NCBI GenBank assembly: GCA_947561395.2
Contig: OX387187.1
Span: 35,383,829-35,447,828, forward strand
DNA length: 64,000 nt
DNA from: Buxus sempervirens
Taxonomy: Eukaryota; Streptophyta; Magnoliopsida; Buxales; Buxaceae
Direction: 5' to 3'
Part shown: piece after piece, positions 1-11,433 of the stretch
How positions within the stretch are numbered: position 1 is the stretch's first letter
Layout: each line of letters opens with the position of its first letter
Position numbers and translations under genes: made by a program
Notes under the pieces: model-generated
Told to the model about the DNA's origin: nothing
The model's database searches: none
What the model saw: only the letters and a program-made list of their open reading frames with translations

Positions 1-17
1 ATTTACACAAATATTAC

Positions 18-3000
18 CTTTGTACTGTTGCAAATAGCAGAAGCATTTATCACATGGGGTCGAATACCATACTCAGCCAGCAAGCTGAGCAAAGACGATA
101 TAAATATATATCTCTCTTCTTCTGCAGCCTGGAAGTGAGATTCATATATAAAAACAAGAACAGATATCTATACAAAAGGATATAACATACAAAATAGATA
201 GCACGTGGAGTAAATTTGATTTCTGGAAGTGTCTAAATTGAATGTAAAAATAATGGCAAAAGATGACATTGAAGGTGATACATAAAGAAAATATTTCTTA
301 CATGCAAAAAGCTATGGTTAAATGGTTGCAGGTAGGAATAAGAACACAAAGTCCATGCTTTGGCAAATTTTTGTACGTAGATTAACACTTTCCAGGATTA
401 AAGTGAGATGAAGTTTTTAATACTGCTGCAAAGATTAAGGAGATGGGCATTCAAAGCAGAATACAGATTTCTCCTAAAGAGATAGTGGTTTTAGATTGCA
501 TGTGCAGTGAAGGCTACATGGTGTAAGTGGCCTTTAGAATAAGAGTAAATTTGATAGATGTTTTGTGAGCCTTGCTAGAACAAAGAACCAGATCCTGATG
601 GTGTTTTCTTTGCTTTCTATAGCAAAAATTAGAATGTTAAGGATGATTTGAGAAGAATGTTCTTAGGACTCTTTGACAGAGGTGGATGGGAAAGCAATTC
701 GTAAGATACTTTCACTCCCTCATTTCAAAGCAATGTTTGCCATTTCGCAATATTTCAGCGAAATTTCACTTTTGGAAGGTCAGAAACATGAAATGCATGG
801 GGAAAACGAGATTTCCCCAGTTTTCCTGATTTTGGCGAAATTTTGTGAAATGTCGGTGAAATTTCACAAAATGTCAACGAAATTTGGCGAAATTTCCCCA
901 GATTTTCCCAAATTTCCCCATATATGCATTTATTATGAATGTATTAAACCAAAAAAAATACATGAAAAGTTAAAAAAAAACAATAAAACACATATTTCCC
1001 CCATGCCCCCTCACACTGGGGAAATGTGGCGAAATATTCCCTGATTTTGGTGAAATTTCTCGAAATTTCCCTGGAGCTCCCCTAGCGAAATGCTTAATTT
1101 CCATCCTTGTTTCAAAGAAGTAAGAATTATAGACAATGTAGATGAAGAACTGTAGACCCGTTAGTTTGTCACGTGGCACCTAAAAATCAGTGACCAAAGT
1201 CCTTGCATCTAGGATGACAACAGTATAGACTTTATTGGTCCTTTCAGGGATCCTTTTTTTACAGGGTAAACACAGGTTTTGGATAGAGACCTCACTGAAA
1301 ATGAATTTATTGATTCTTGAATCTTGATTTAAGTCAAATGGAGAATGTATTGTTTGTAAACTGAAATGGAGAGTCTGGATGAAATGTTTCTTATATTTTA
1401 TTTTAGCAAGAGATGGAGAAGATGAGCTAAGAGTTATGCTCTCTCATCTTCCTTTTGAATTTTCTTTTTGTTAATGAAGCTGTTGAAGGCCTTCTTTTTT
1501 TTTTTTTTGGTTAACTTTAAGGGTGTCAAGAGGTTCTTGGACCGATGCCCTAAAGGGTGGTAGATACAATTATAATTGAATGCTTGAAGTTGGTTAGTAT
1601 AATTGAATGCTTAAACTTGGTAAATGGATTGTACCTTTCTAATATTCAAGTGCAAATGACATTTTAGCCTTTAGGATTAGATGAGACAAGAAGTTCATAA
1701 TTTGAGACCACCCAGAATCATGACGATGATGATGAGAATAATGTTAATGTTACACATTATAATGGTGATAATTATGTTAATAACAATAATGATGTCAATT
1801 ATGGCAGAGATGATGATGACGGTAGTGATGCTAGTGGTCCTTCACATGCTAGTTACAACTTACAAGACACCCTTCATCTTAACCTCTTACCCAATGTGTC
1901 ATTGTAAATTAATTCAATAGACCACAAAGATATGACATCTAACAATGGGTTGGATGCCCTCACCTAAGATGTTGCTATTAATATTATTAATGTTTACATT
2001 CCACGCGTATTGGAGGTAAACCATATCCATTGCCTAGGAGATCTTCTTCCAGTTATGACTGGGATGGTTATTCATTATAAAACCGAAATCATGTCCCTCA
2101 TATCATATAAGCTTAACTATTGATGTGGCTATGATTATAAGTGATGTCATATCTGACCACCCATGACTACGGCCAAGAGGGATCTATGACTCAAAATATA
2201 TATTTATATGCTCAATAAGCTTGATAGATTGAAGCACTGACTACAATATAAAATACTCTGTTTCAATTTTAATTTCAAATGCTTTACTGGGCACACTCAA
2301 TACTTTCGATAATTTATGTGATATGCTCAATACGCTCTATAATTGGAAAGAAAAAAAAGTAACAACCAAATCAAACCGTAATATCAGTCTTTACAATCTT
2401 ATTTACTTCTTTAGCATAAGTAATTTTGTAAACCAATCAAACTCCTCATTTATCTTCCGAAAGTGTACTAAAATTTGTCATCAAAGGTTGGAATACCTCA
2501 GTTTTAAATATTAGAAAGGTACTTCTCAGATTTTGTCAATTGTAAAAGGTACATGTGTATGATAATTTTTTTTATCAAATCTTATTATTTGAGTTTAAAT
2601 TCACTTTCAAGACTTCAAAATCATAGATGCATAAATTTCAAATGAAATCCATGACTATGTGCTCATTCATTAACAAAATGCCTCATGCCAACTGATCAAA
2701 CCCGCAACACGAATCCCATTCCTCCATTCCAATATGTTAAGAACCACACCTTCAATCATGTTACAAGCAACTAAATCATTTTTTTCTTGACTCTATCTTG
2801 GTTCTTTTTGGGCTCTCTTTCATCCTATTAAGTCTTCCAATGAGTATCCTCTAACAGATTCTCACAACTATATCCCTAGGTCTTCCAATTATGAGCCAAA
2901 ACCATCTTAATCTACTTCCCTTATCTAATCTCAAATTTGGGCAAAACATTGGTACTCTCTAAGATAGTGGACCCATGAGAAATGGGAGTACTAAAGATCC

Positions 3001-6000
3001 TACACTACTGAAGAAATGGGAGCACTAAATATCATTTCACTTCTTACTAGTAGCAATGATCCTTCCAATTATAAAGACACACTTATGAGAAAAGTATATG
3101 GATGGAGGCTATGATGGAGGAAACAAAGCCATTGGACAAAATGAGAATTGGTGGAACTCCCCAAAGGGAAGAAGGAAATAAGGTGAAAGTGGATGTAGAG
3201 GAAGAAGGAAGCAACATCAGAAAAGAAAAGGGAAATGTTCAAGGCTTAGTTGGTAGCTAAGGGGTATTCACAAAAGAAGGAGATAGATTACAATAACTTA
3301 TTCTCCCCGGCTGTCGAGCACATTTCCATCATGATTGGTGTTGGCTTTGGTAGCCAATTATGGTATAGAATTGGGAGTATCTCTATGTAAATACTTTTCT
3401 TCATGGTTTTTTAGAGAATCATATGTGTATATAATAGCCAGAAGGGTTTATACAACCTAAAAAGTAGCACCTTGTCTGTAGATTGAAGAATCCTCTTCGT
3501 GTACTAAAGCAGTCTTCTCGAAATGGTAAAAGAAATTTAATTCCTACATGGTTCAAATCAGCTAAAAAAGGTACAAAGATGATTGGTGTTTAAATTTTAG
3601 AGTTCTTAAGGGTCGTTCCCATATTTTCTTGATGCTTTATATTGACAACATGCTGATTGCTGCTAAGAATATGGAATAGGTTAAGAAACTGAAATCCTTG
3701 TTGATCAAGGCATTTGATACGAAGGATTTAGGTGTTGCCAAGAAGATCCTTGGTATGGAGGTTCGTAGAGATAGAAGGTCAACAAGAGTACATCGAAAAA
3801 GAGTTGGAGAGGTTTAGAATAGATGATAGTAAACCAATGAGCATTCTTTGGTGAATCACTTTAAGGTTATTGGTTGACCCATGCCCAAAGATAGATGAAG
3901 ATATCAAGACATGTAAACTGTGCATATGCAAGTGTTGTGGGTTGTCTAATATATGTAATGGTTTACACCAGACCTGATTTAGCACATCACATGCAGTAAG
4001 CATGGTCATTAAGTTCATGGAAAATCCAGGAAAAGAGCACTGGAAGGCTGTCCAGTGGATTTTAGGTACTTGAAGGGAACAGCAGGTTATAGCATTAAGT
4101 CTGAAAGGAAACAGACCTCTATTTTGGTTGTGATATATGTGGATGTAGACTATGCAAGTGATATGAAATGGTAGGAGGTCTAATATAGTATATGTATTTA
4201 TACTTGCAGGTGGGCCTATGAATTTGAGACACATGGCAGCGATCAAGGCTACTAAAAAGGCATTATGGGCGAATGGACTCTAAGGAGTTTGGTGCGATGC
4301 AACATGGAGTTTAGCTATATAGTGACTCTCAGAGTGTAATTTATTTGGCAAAGAATCATGTTTGTCATGTGAGAAAAGAACCAAGCACAAAGATGTGATG
4401 TTTCACAAGATAAGGAATCTGATTGCTACCAGTGAAGTGGTGCAAGAGAAGGTTCACATTTCAGAGAATAAAGCTGATATATTGACAAAGCCTGTCCACA
4501 CAAATAAGTTCCAAGTATTGTTTGGACTTGATCAATGTTTTTAAATGTTGAGAAAAAGAGTATCCCTGGCTTTGTAGGTTCAAGGTGGAGACATGGAGAT
4601 ATGACATCTTCAAGGTGGCTGAATATTACTAAGGTGGAGATTTTTGGAGAGCAGCTCTTATTTTATCCGACTTTCAAGGGGTTAGGAGGGCAAGGGGAAA
4701 AGCACCCTGCAATACGGTAAAGGTATGCTAGTAATTTTCTCTAATACACCGGGACTAAGTTTATAACGGTGACTAGAGATATAAGTTGCAACCCTGATAA
4801 TATTTACATTGAATAGTGGAGTCTTCTTCTCTCTCTCGTGAATTTAGGCACAAGATACACAATGCGAAACCACGTAAATTTACAATTTTCTTTGATCTTG
4901 CTATATTATCGCTAGGTTTTACTACTCCGCAAATAAGCACTTGAGAAAGAGAGTATAACCCTACTCCGAGTACCTGACTGTCAATCTCTCTGCTTATATA
5001 ATATAACATTCCAACTGGAAAGATTTATATGAATATCTAGGTATCATACAAATCAAAATAACAAATCTACCCTTACATATAGGTGACATACCTTAAAATA
5101 ACTTTTAGGTATAGGGCTATAGTTTACCTTCAAATGATCTGCCAGTTTTAAATTTTCCTCAATATCAGCTTTTCTCCAAGCCAATTCTTTTGAAGCAGAA
5201 CTTATGGCATCGTTTTGGTTTTCATCAACTGCCTGTTCCACAAAGGAGCATCACTTATGACCTTATATCATAAAGAAAGAGTGACCATAGATGCATCAGT
5301 ACATATTAAACAATTCAATAAAAATTAAATACTCTCAAGGCTTTAGACATACCATTCGCAGATCCGAAAACTTTTTTTCCAATTTATGTTTCTCATTCAA
5401 CAGCTGCAATTCCTGAGACCACATAATTCCATACACTTTCTTTCAAGAGGTGGAGATATCCACCGGCTAAATTGTGACATTAATTTTCTGGTGAAAAAAA
5501 AAAAAGCTCTTAAGGAATGTTATACCTTAACACAGGAATCAGCAATTTGCTGACGAATTATCAAGATCTCCTCTTGCTGTGCCCTTACTCTTGAATAAAG
5601 TTCCTGTTTATAAACTTTGTTAGAAAAAATAAGCTATACCCATCTCCGTACATGCCAAAAATGTGCCAGCTAATCCGAAATCCTAAATGCAACTGTGACA
5701 AACCACTACCACAGCCTCTTGATCCAGAAAATGGTTCAAGTTGTCATCCCCTCTCAAATTCCTCATACCAACATGCGCTGCGGTGTTATATCTAATGAAC
5801 AAACCAGGAACCAGGTGAAACAACACATAAATAAAACAAGAAACCAACAATCAGATTGCCTACTGCTATCCACACAGAAACATGCATACACACACAAAAA
5901 TTAATTGACTGAAAATAAAAAAGAAGGCATACAGAAAATAGTTAACTGCTCTGAATCTTAAACAGCACATGGTACAAACAATGCATAAAATACTTCTTGG

Positions 6001-6098
6001 TAACTATCATTTTAGTATTACCTGTTTGAAAAATCAGACTTCTGAGTCCAAGTCCCAACACCACTTTTCCCGTACATGGTGCTCTTACTGGAAGACAT
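18..6098 (-). CDS. Coiled-coil protein gene, partial (3' end beyond window)
   Basis: Six exons on the minus strand, in coding order: 6098-6022, 5791-5710, 5603-5526, 5412-5353, 5232-5128 and 128-18. Every junction is GT/AG and the reading frame stays open for 171 codons (513 nt). The proposed start is the ATG at 6098 (MSSSKSTMYG). The protein is hydrophilic and rich in E, K, Q, L and R from about residue 50 on; examples are ELYSRVRAQQEEIL, ELQLLNEKHKLEKKF and ADIEENLKLADHLK, which suggest a coiled coil. A conserved-looking segment AAEEERYIFISSLLSLLAEYG follows in part at residues 135-153. I do not recognise a named family. The frame stays open upstream of the ATG to a possible acceptor at 6121, so the start could lie further 5'. 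The last intron in the window (129-5127) is 5 kb and holds a copia relic. Exon structure is inferred from splice sites and frame, not from transcripts. Confidence 0.72.
730..1110. repeat. GAAATTT/AAATTTC-rich degenerate repeat
   Basis: The words GAAATTT, GAAATTTC and close variants (GCGAAATTT, GTGAAATTTC, AATTTCCCC) recur many times in about 380 bp. GAAATTTC is its own reverse complement, so both strands read alike. There is no fixed unit length. An open frame across it (673-1044) translates to repeated K/F/S runs and is not a gene. It lies in the large intron of the coiled-coil gene. Confidence 0.6.
1121..3094. other. Intron stretch, no gene seen; short GAT/AAT-rich patch
   Basis: AT-rich intron sequence. 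It includes a T15 run near 1494, a GATGATG/AATAATG low-complexity patch at about 1719-1850 whose open frame is artefactual, and no recognisable exon or element ends. Confidence 0.5.
3095..4545 (+). mobile_element. Ty1/copia pol relic (reverse transcriptase plus RNase H), decayed
   Basis: Conceptual translation in shifting frames gives copia landmarks in order. An RT start with EEETKPLDK is at about 3107. A stretch resembling FLHG...QPEGF follows at 3390-3450. The RT core reads LLYIDNMLIAAKN at about 3635-3670, where the catalytic YVDD has become YIDN. Next come TKDLGVAKKILGMEV, then VYTRPDLAH near 3960 and WKAVQWIL near 4040. RNase H words SDSQSVIYLAKN (about 4323-4358), FHKIRNLIATSEVV (about 4400-4441) and ADILTKPV (4473-4496) end the coding part. 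Many stops and frameshifts make it inactive. gag, protease and integrase are not seen, so it is 5'-truncated. It sits inside the 5-kb intron of the coiled-coil gene, in the opposite orientation. Confidence 0.85.
4631..5008 (+). mobile_element. Copia polypurine tract and 3' LTR remnant
   Basis: Just downstream of the RNase H relic, AAGGTGGAGA (4631-4640) matches the polypurine tract position and form of copia elements. The following 370 bp has LTR-like content: CTCTCTCTCGTGAATTTAGG and a CGAAACCACGTAAATTTAC segment resemble the R/U5 region of plant copia LTRs. The proposed end is ...ATATAACA near 5008. I found no target duplication, and the 5' LTR is absent. Confidence 0.55.
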
Positions 6099-6120
6099 TG
6101 CACTGTCAACTGTAGGTCCT

Positions 6121-9100
6121 CTTGAAAACAAAATCCGATGAAACACCAGCCACTACTTTCCTCAAACATCTAGAGTCTCTTGAATATTTCACCATGCCAT
6201 ATTCCTGGTTCATATTGCATAGATTTTAGATCACATCATAGCTATCCGAGCCCCTAAATGTTGTAAATAGGTATCAAACACAATCATATATGTTGACCAA
6301 CAGAATTCAATACAGAACAGGACAAAAGTTAAGATCATTCTTAAAGCAATCAAAATATAATAGCTAAATAAATACATTTAGGATTTTCCTTGTCAAAATA
6401 AAGAGCCAGGACAGGACCGTCATCAAATGTTGTTACCCTCATGCCGATGCTTAAGCACCAGCATGATTTCTATATCCGTGAATAATAGAAACCAATTCTC
6501 TTTTTAAAAAGGTTACATTTTATATGAATTTATAAGCACAAAGTGATGATGGCAAATTAATCAGGACATATCTAGAACTCCAAAAAATGAGACAATGTTG
6601 AAACACGTGAATATGAAAAATTCTTTCTGATATAGTTTATGTGACAAGCAAAAAATAGCCCAATATGTGAAATAATCAAATCACAATTATGATGCAACAT
6701 CAAAGAGCTCAAGTAGATAAGGAATGGGGGTAAAAGAGAATGAGAACCAACTACCAAGACAGTTCACTTTCAAAAGAAAGAATAGATGTGCCAATTGAAA
6801 TCAGTATTATGAGAGGTGAATATTATGTAGGAATGGATTAATTCTTTTTTCCTAGGTTAAACGATATAGTGACAACTGACAAAAAGGATGATGAAAACTC
6901 ATTTTTCCCAGAAAAAAAAAAATCTCCTTTTTAATATCAGGATGCAAAGATATCCATCTACGCAATTCCCGGAAAAGCACACTTTTTTCCCCACATAGGA
7001 ACAAGATCAAGAAAATGACAATTCATTTTTACAGCTTGTACTACATGCGGTTTGTCAGTCTAAAATGACTTGTCTAAATGATTCTGTCAAGATAAATCAA
7101 AAGGCATGAAAACAGGTTCATTTATTTGAAAAACCAAAACACAAACAATTACAGAGGTTTTGATAACAGAGACACTTAAATTTTCCAATTTTCTTATTTT
7201 GGTTATCTCCCTTGTTTCAGTTAATTACATTCAGGGGCTGTCTAAATCTAGTAACAGCTGGGAGTTTAGGGAGAACGAAAAACCTTGTTCTTGAAACTAG
7301 GTCATCTGGTTGATATGGAACCAAAATCTTCTTGATGAAAGCAGCATTACATGCATAAGAAAAAGATTTATCATAAGCAATGCCATGCCTACCATTGAAA
7401 TAGCATTTATAAATCATAAATAGGTAGATAATATATGGTATAATAGGAAATCTCTTCTAGCATATCAATAATTTGATCAACTAATATACACAGATCTTTA
7501 TTTTGCAATTCCACACTTAAATAGGAGACCCTCCCATGCGAGACCTTTCCTACTTTAATCTTTGCAAAAGCCTCCTTTACTTCAATCACTCTACTACAAG
7601 AAACATGCTACTGGTCGCATGTGTCTCCAATGATAAAGACTCCAGCTAATGTAGCTAATGTAAAGCTCCTCACACATTCATCATTTAGTAATTTCTTGAG
7701 ATACTCTCTCCCAATTTGTTAGAACTCTCTTTCTTCAACAAAGCACAAATCATACATTAACTTGATCTAGATCTCTAGTGGCCCAATGCTACCAACTCCA
7801 CCCAATCTAAAGCTCCTCACAATATCATCCTTTTTAAAGTTCTGGAAATACTCTCCCCCACTTCTATGGTTTCTGGGACTCAAAACATTGCTCTCAATAG
7901 ACATAATTTCATCAAAATATCTGTTCCTCCTCTCCTCAAGTCATATAAGTTTATAGACATAATTCTGGCGATATGCAAGACATTTCTTGTGTAAGGTATG
8001 CATCCGGAACCCATGTCAATCCCTGGCATACGTCAAGCATGCTATTGATGTCATAAAGATGTTTATATCTACTTTTGGTTCCAAATATGTATAACGCTCC
8101 TTCTCCGTGCTAGTTTCACCAACACTCTACTCAAAAGCATGTACACTGTTTCACTGTAATTTTGCTTCCATGCCACCCATTTCGCTACATTTTTCATGTT
8201 ACTGTGTTGAGATATTTTGAAAACCCGAAAAAAAATAAAAAAAATTTTGAAAAAGCCAACAAAATTGTAAAAAAGGAAAAGAAAAAATCCATAATTAAAA
8301 AAAAAAACTAGAAAAAATCATAATTTTCATAATTATTTCATGTTTTTAGTTATTTTTATTAGTAAAATATGTGATTAAAATATAATACTAAAAGCTTAAG
8401 GTAATTAGTATACTATTATAAGGTAAAAAAAAACCTAAGATTATATGTATTTAGGATAACATTCTTTATTTATTCTTTTAAATATGTGCTCACAATAATG
8501 TTTAGAGTTTGAGATACATTAGAAGAATAATAGGAGGTAAATCAAAAAGAAATTAGGACTATATATATTAAGAAGGTGTTTTTACGCATTTCTTAGAAGA
8601 ATTGTTTTTTTTTTTTTATAAAACTAAAATATGTGATTAGAATAGTGCTTAGAGTTTGAATTTAATTAGGAGACCTATAGGAGACAAATTAAAAAATAAA
8701 GAAAAGGATTATAAACATTTAAGAGATGTTTTTCTTAGAAGAATTACTTAAATTTTTGGTGCAAGTAAAATATGCGCTTAAAATGATGTTTCTTGTTCCA
8801 CCCTTGCTCATCAATATTTAGGCAAGTCAAGTCTCCAACATTATCCCAAGGAAAGGACCAAACTAGCTTCAAGCCTAGATAAAACCTGGTGTGAGTTTCT
8901 CCATATCCGAAAGCTTGTCGGAAAGAGTCAGTTTTACAACACACATCAATAATTGCTGACCCGTACAACCCAAAATAACCAAATCGATGAAATTTATCAG
9001 ATAATCGAAAACACAACTTCGGTTATTTTAAAGGAAAAATAAAAAGAAAAGAAAAGGCGTAGAAGACTTTAATAATTACACTCAATCGTAATAGAATTTC

Positions 9101-9249
9101 CAAATTATGGATGAAACAATATTCGACCCATAAAAACTTTGATTCAGACATGAATTTTATCAGATAATCGAAAATAAAACCCTAGCCACAGAGAATTTTG
9201 AAGGCACTGGAAAATAAGTATATGCGATCAAAAAGAAGGAAATATTTAC
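6121..9249. other. Putative 5' UTR intron of the coiled-coil gene, no coding exon seen
   Basis: AT-rich sequence, with an almost pure A/T part at about 8220-8750. The 24-bp word TGAAATTTATCAGATAATCG plus four more bases occurs at 8988-9011 and again, with one mismatch, at 9151-9174. Short phrases such as AAAGCTCCTCACA recur at about 7670 and 7811. An open minus frame at 8744-9016 has no recognisable domain. Confidence 0.4.
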
Positions 9250-9450
9250 CAGTATTTGGATAAGGAAAGAATGGATCTCCGTTTTATTGAATAGAGAATC
9301 AAGAATCGATTTACGACCAGAGAGAACGGAGAGAGAGAGAGAGAGCAATGGAGGAATTTGGTTTATGAAGTCAATGAGGGTCGTTTCAGCTTCTCAGACA
9401 GACCAAAGTGAGACACCGGTAAGTGTGAACTCAGAAGAAACACGAAGAAT
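9250..9450 (-). other. Putative 5' UTR exon and transcription start region of the coiled-coil gene
   Basis: On the minus strand a CT-rich leader (the GA run at 9329-9346 on the plus strand) is followed by a good donor, CCAAATACTG|GTAAATATT, at 9249/9250. This is what a plant 5' UTR exon looks like, and it lies about 3.1 kb upstream of the first coding exon. The right-hand limit is approximate and no transcript evidence is available. Confidence 0.35.
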
Positions 9451-9706
9451 AAAATTCGCTTCTTTTTATTTTGAATGGTACCACTAAGAGCCGTTGGGAG
9501 GTCCGACTCTTCCACTCAGCTTCTAGGCAGATTGTTTTGGCCAAAAATAGTTTTTAGTGATGCTTTAACAAAATAATAAAGAGAAAAGTTGAGGCATTAT
9601 AAAATAAATAAATAAATAAACTTTTTGAAATTATTTAAATATTAGTGATTGTTTACTTGGACCAAATTACCATTCATGATTTGTTGTGCCAACATGTCAT
9701 ATAGGG

Positions 9707-9934
9707 GTTGAAATCATTTGCCGCCAGGTTGGTGCGACAGATGATGCAATCACAGTTAGATGCTACCATATGTAGCATCCAACAACAACTGCTACTTCAA
9801 TGTGAGACGTCATTGAGGTGACATTTCATATTAAAAAATGTGAAGTGAGCAGCTGCCATTGGATGCTACACATGGCAGCATCCAACGGTTGCCGCATAGT
9901 CTATAGCACCAATCCGGCGACAGACAATTTCATC
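9707..9934. mobile_element. MITE-like foldback element with long imperfect inverted arms
   Basis: The left arm (GTTGAAATCATTTGCCGCCA...) pairs with the reverse complement of the right end (GATGAAATTGTCTGTCGCCG...) over about 100 bp. Each arm contains its own palindrome, GGATGCTNCCATNTGTAGCATCC, at about 9755-9783 and 9859-9887. No clear target duplication was identified, so the ends are approximate. Confidence 0.6.
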
Positions 9935-9959
9935 GATATCGCTCTAACCTGTTTATTCA

Positions 9960-10190
9960 GTCATACCAGCCCAGTTAACATGTGCTAGCAGGGTGCACGT
10001 GCAATATTACACGTGAAAAGAGATATAGAGGGAGCAATTACAAAACTACTTAACCTTTAAATGAGGGAATTGAATTGTTATGACAATTACACCCCTTTTA
10101 TTAATGAACCTTAACAATATGTGAAATGGTTTTCTTGAAAGTTGCACATTGTGTTTGGCATGCTTCCCAATGGGGCCTCTCGCGTTAAAT
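9960..10190. repeat. Dispersed repeat, copy 1 (partner at 27860-28085)
   Basis: Shares an ordered set of phrases with 27860-28085: a GCACGTGCAATATTACACGT-like start, an acaattacacccctttta/ttatacccctttatta segment, and an end GGGGCCTCTCGCGTTAAATA against AGGGCGCCTCGCTTTATATA. The two copies are diverged. The class is unknown. Confidence 0.4.
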
Positions 10191-10387
10191 ACATTGTGTC
10201 AATATCTATTGAGATGATAATTCATCAGTTTAGAGTTAATTATCATATGGTAAAGTTCATGTATTTAAATCTCATTACAACATTTATCAAAATGGAAAAA
10301 GTTATGGATCTTATCGCGTGTGTATCATATTAGACTCAGCCCGAACTTGGGGTAGAAGAAGGATGCCAAGCTATGCTGGCATGGCAC

Positions 10388-10737
10388 CAGTGGCGGAACC
10401 AGGACTCCAAATCTGGGGGGGCAAAAAAAAATTTCAATTAACAGTTCTCATGAAAAATAGAAATTTTAATGAGTTGGGGGTGGGCAAACCAGAAATTTTA
10501 AAGGGGGTTCTCATGAAATATAGAAATTTCAATGAGTTGGGGGGCAAACCAGAAATTTTAGAAGGGATTCTTATGAAATATAAAAATTTTCAATGGGTTG
10601 GGGGGGCAAACAAGAAATTTTAAGGGGGCAAAACTTAAATTTTAATTAAAAAATATATAAAACATATACATTTTGTATTAAAAATTAAAAGTTAGGGGGG
10701 GCAATTGCCCCCTAAGCTGAACGCGGTTCCGCCACTG
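10388..10737. mobile_element. hAT-type MITE (350 bp) with internal repeats
   Basis: Terminal inverted repeats CAGTGGCGGAACC (10388) and GGTTCCGCCACTG (ending 10737) are seen directly. The 8-bp flanks CATGGCAC and CATAGCAC differ at one base, as expected of an old hAT target duplication. Inside are three imperfect units of about 62 bp (ATGAAATATAGAAATTTCAA, then G-rich GGGGGGCAAACCAGAAATTT), which make an open but artefactual frame. Confidence 0.85.
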
Positions 10738-10846
10738 CATAGCACAGGCTACGTGCCATGATGTGCTCAGGCATGGCTAAACAGTGTGAAAGGTCAGGCT
10801 TTCACGTCTACTTGAATAATTTGGTATAAGCAAAAATTATAATAGT

Positions 10847-10882
10847 AAGCTACCCATTCCTACCAAAAAAAAGCTACCCATT
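10847..10882 (+). repeat. Ultra-short poly(A) insertion between 12-bp direct repeats
   Basis: AAGCTACCCATT occurs at 10847-10858 and at 10871-10882. It flanks a 12-bp insert, CCTACC plus six A. The layout matches a retroposon insertion truncated to its last bases. Confidence 0.55.
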
Positions 10883-10982
10883 ATGTTTAATTATATTTAT
10901 AAAAAATATAAGTAAGTTTTAAAACTTTTTCTTAAAAAGCTTCAATTTCTTTTAAGTATTTTGGTGCAGTACCACTAAAACC

Positions 10983-11000
10983 TTTTTTTTTTTTTTTTTT
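10983..11000 (-). repeat. T18 run, possible 3' tail of a minus-strand retroposon
   Basis: Eighteen T are followed on the plus strand by GGGTGGTTATGATTCGCCC. On the minus strand this reads as a body ending ...CCACCC plus A18. No target duplication was found, so this may be a simple homopolymer. Confidence 0.3.
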
Positions 11001-11433
11001 GGGTGGTTATGATTCGCCCAATCAGCAATCATTGGTGGGGAGAGTTGTTTACTTCAAACCAGAGTTCGTACAGGGATGGAGAACTTGTAAACTCTCCCCC
11101 GACTCCGACACCTCGGTCGAGTAAATTGGATCGGTTAGATTCCAAGTGGATTGTCTAGTCAACTTGATTTTGCACAATAGGGTTTTGAATTTTTTGACTC
11201 CCTAACTTGGTTGAGTTTCCTTCGAGTTTACTAAAATTTGGCTTTTTATTGTTTTTGGTATGAAAATGGCAAGTAATACATTTGAAAACACTCACATATT
11301 AGGATTATACATGTTAGACAAATGCCGAGCTAGAAAACTTTTAATGGGGCCCACAAATCTTAATTTAAAATTTATCTTGATAATCAATTGATTTATATAA
11401 TTTAAAAGATTTTAAATTTTGAAGGATGGATAT

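Noticed and set aside
1492..1510. Poly(T) run as a micro-insertion
   Set aside because: No direct repeat flanks it; may be a simple homopolymer.
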